A stretch of 6,238 nucleotides of DNA from Planctomycetota bacterium (GTDB taxonomy: Bacteria > Patescibacteriota > Patescibacteriia > Patescibacteriales > UBA12465): contig JALOQQ010000062.1 in NCBI GenBank assembly GCA_025453315.1, forward strand, positions 1-6,238, in the 5' to 3' direction. Under the pieces are notes generated by a model. It saw only the letters and a list, made by a program, of their open reading frames with translations. It was not told where the DNA came from and searched no databases. Position numbers and translations under genes: made by a program. Shown piece after piece: positions 5,977-6,238 of the stretch. Position 1 is the stretch's first letter. The number at the start of each line of letters is the position of its first letter.

Positions 5977-6228
5977 TATAAAAACCCGTATGCCCTGATC
6001 GCTTACTACCTGGGCATCTTTGCCTTCATCCCCTGCATTGGCGCCTTCCTGGGCATACCGGCATTCTTCCTGGGTCTCCATGGCCTGAAACTGGCCGCCG
6101 AGCACCCCGCGTCGAAGGGGAAGGTTCACGCCTGGATCGGAATCATCGCAGGCGGGCTCTTTGGCTTCGGAAACCTGCTTCTCATGATTTCATTTTTCCT
6201 TATACCCATGCTCTCAAAGGGCAGGTGA
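5974..6228 (+). CDS. DUF4190-like small integral membrane protein, 3' fragment from a GC-rich genome
   Basis: The plus strand encodes 84 residues ending in TGA at 6226-6228. They begin PYKNPYALIAYYLGIFAFIP and continue CIGAFLGIPAFFLGLHGLKL. A short basic loop, AAEHPASKGKVHAWIGIIAG, leads to a last hydrophobic stretch ending MLSKGR. Membrane segments are about fragment residues 7-22, 23-38 and 53-79. The 'IPYKNP.ALIAYYLG' opening and 'KGKVHAWIGII.GG' motif match small DUF4190-type membrane proteins I know from planctomycetes, Verrucomicrobia and related groups, where a longer N-terminal region (often a zinc ribbon or low-complexity stretch) comes before. That region is missing: an in-frame TAG at 5953 marks foreign sequence. 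Function is unknown; the family is thought to be structural or a membrane anchor. Codon choice (GGC, CTG, ATC, GCC) is quite unlike the rest of the window. There is no proper start codon inside the fragment. Confidence 0.8.
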   Translation, partial: PYKNPYALIAYYLGIFAFIPCIGAFLGIPAFFLGLHGLKLAAEHPASKGKVHAWIGIIAGGLFGFGNLLLMISFFLIPMLSKGR

Positions 6229-6238
6229 CAGGGAGCGG

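Noticed and set aside
5900..6238. Horizontal transfer of a GC-rich gene into the low-GC genome
   Set aside because: The foreign gene is itself truncated at the join, no mobile-element signature is present, and a host gene is cut at the same base. A chimeric join needs fewer assumptions, although read data would be required to exclude true transfer.

Overview
The window is a fragment of a low-GC bacterial genome, joined near position 5970 to about 265 bases of unrelated, GC-rich DNA. The left part (1 to about 5970) carries short, tightly packed genes, all on the minus strand, with the standard code (Trp is TGG and no in-frame TGA is needed). A membrane-anchored VirD4/VirB4-like ATPase sits beside a small protein with a charged N-terminus and an 'IPGVNRFFLEQEAKI' tail. 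I recognise this pairing from Candidate Phyla Radiation (Patescibacteria/Parcubacteria-like) genomes, so that is my assignment. It rests on memory of the family, not on a search.

Layout, read along the minus strand from high to low coordinates. (i) 4960-5967 is the 3' part of a gene for an Asp-box (BNR-like) beta-propeller protein with an eight-cysteine tail; its 5' end is lost at the junction. (ii) 4024-4893 is an aldo-keto reductase with an intact catalytic tetrad, followed after 17 bases by 3416-4006, an HD-superfamily hydrolase; they probably share one transcript. (iii) After a 184-base AT-rich spacer with a good promoter come a 58-residue [4Fe-4S] ferredoxin (3055-3231), the charged small protein (2522-3028) and the large ATPase (2487 to beyond position 1). 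The gaps of 26 and 34 bases suggest one operon.

The right end (about 5970-6238) is different. GC rises from 23% (5881-5940) to 58% (6001-6060) and 67% (6061-6120). Its coding strand is plus, and it encodes the C-terminal 84 residues of a small DUF4190-like membrane protein of a kind I associate with planctomycetes, Verrucomicrobia and relatives. Both genes are broken at the same point. The open frame that appears to extend the Asp-box gene to 6129 is an antisense reading of this membrane-protein gene. A chimeric assembly or misjoined read is the simplest explanation.

I see no RNA gene, CRISPR array, insertion sequence or defence system. The points most worth following are the junction, the ferredoxin in an operon with a conjugation-type ATPase, and the uncharacterised small protein between them.
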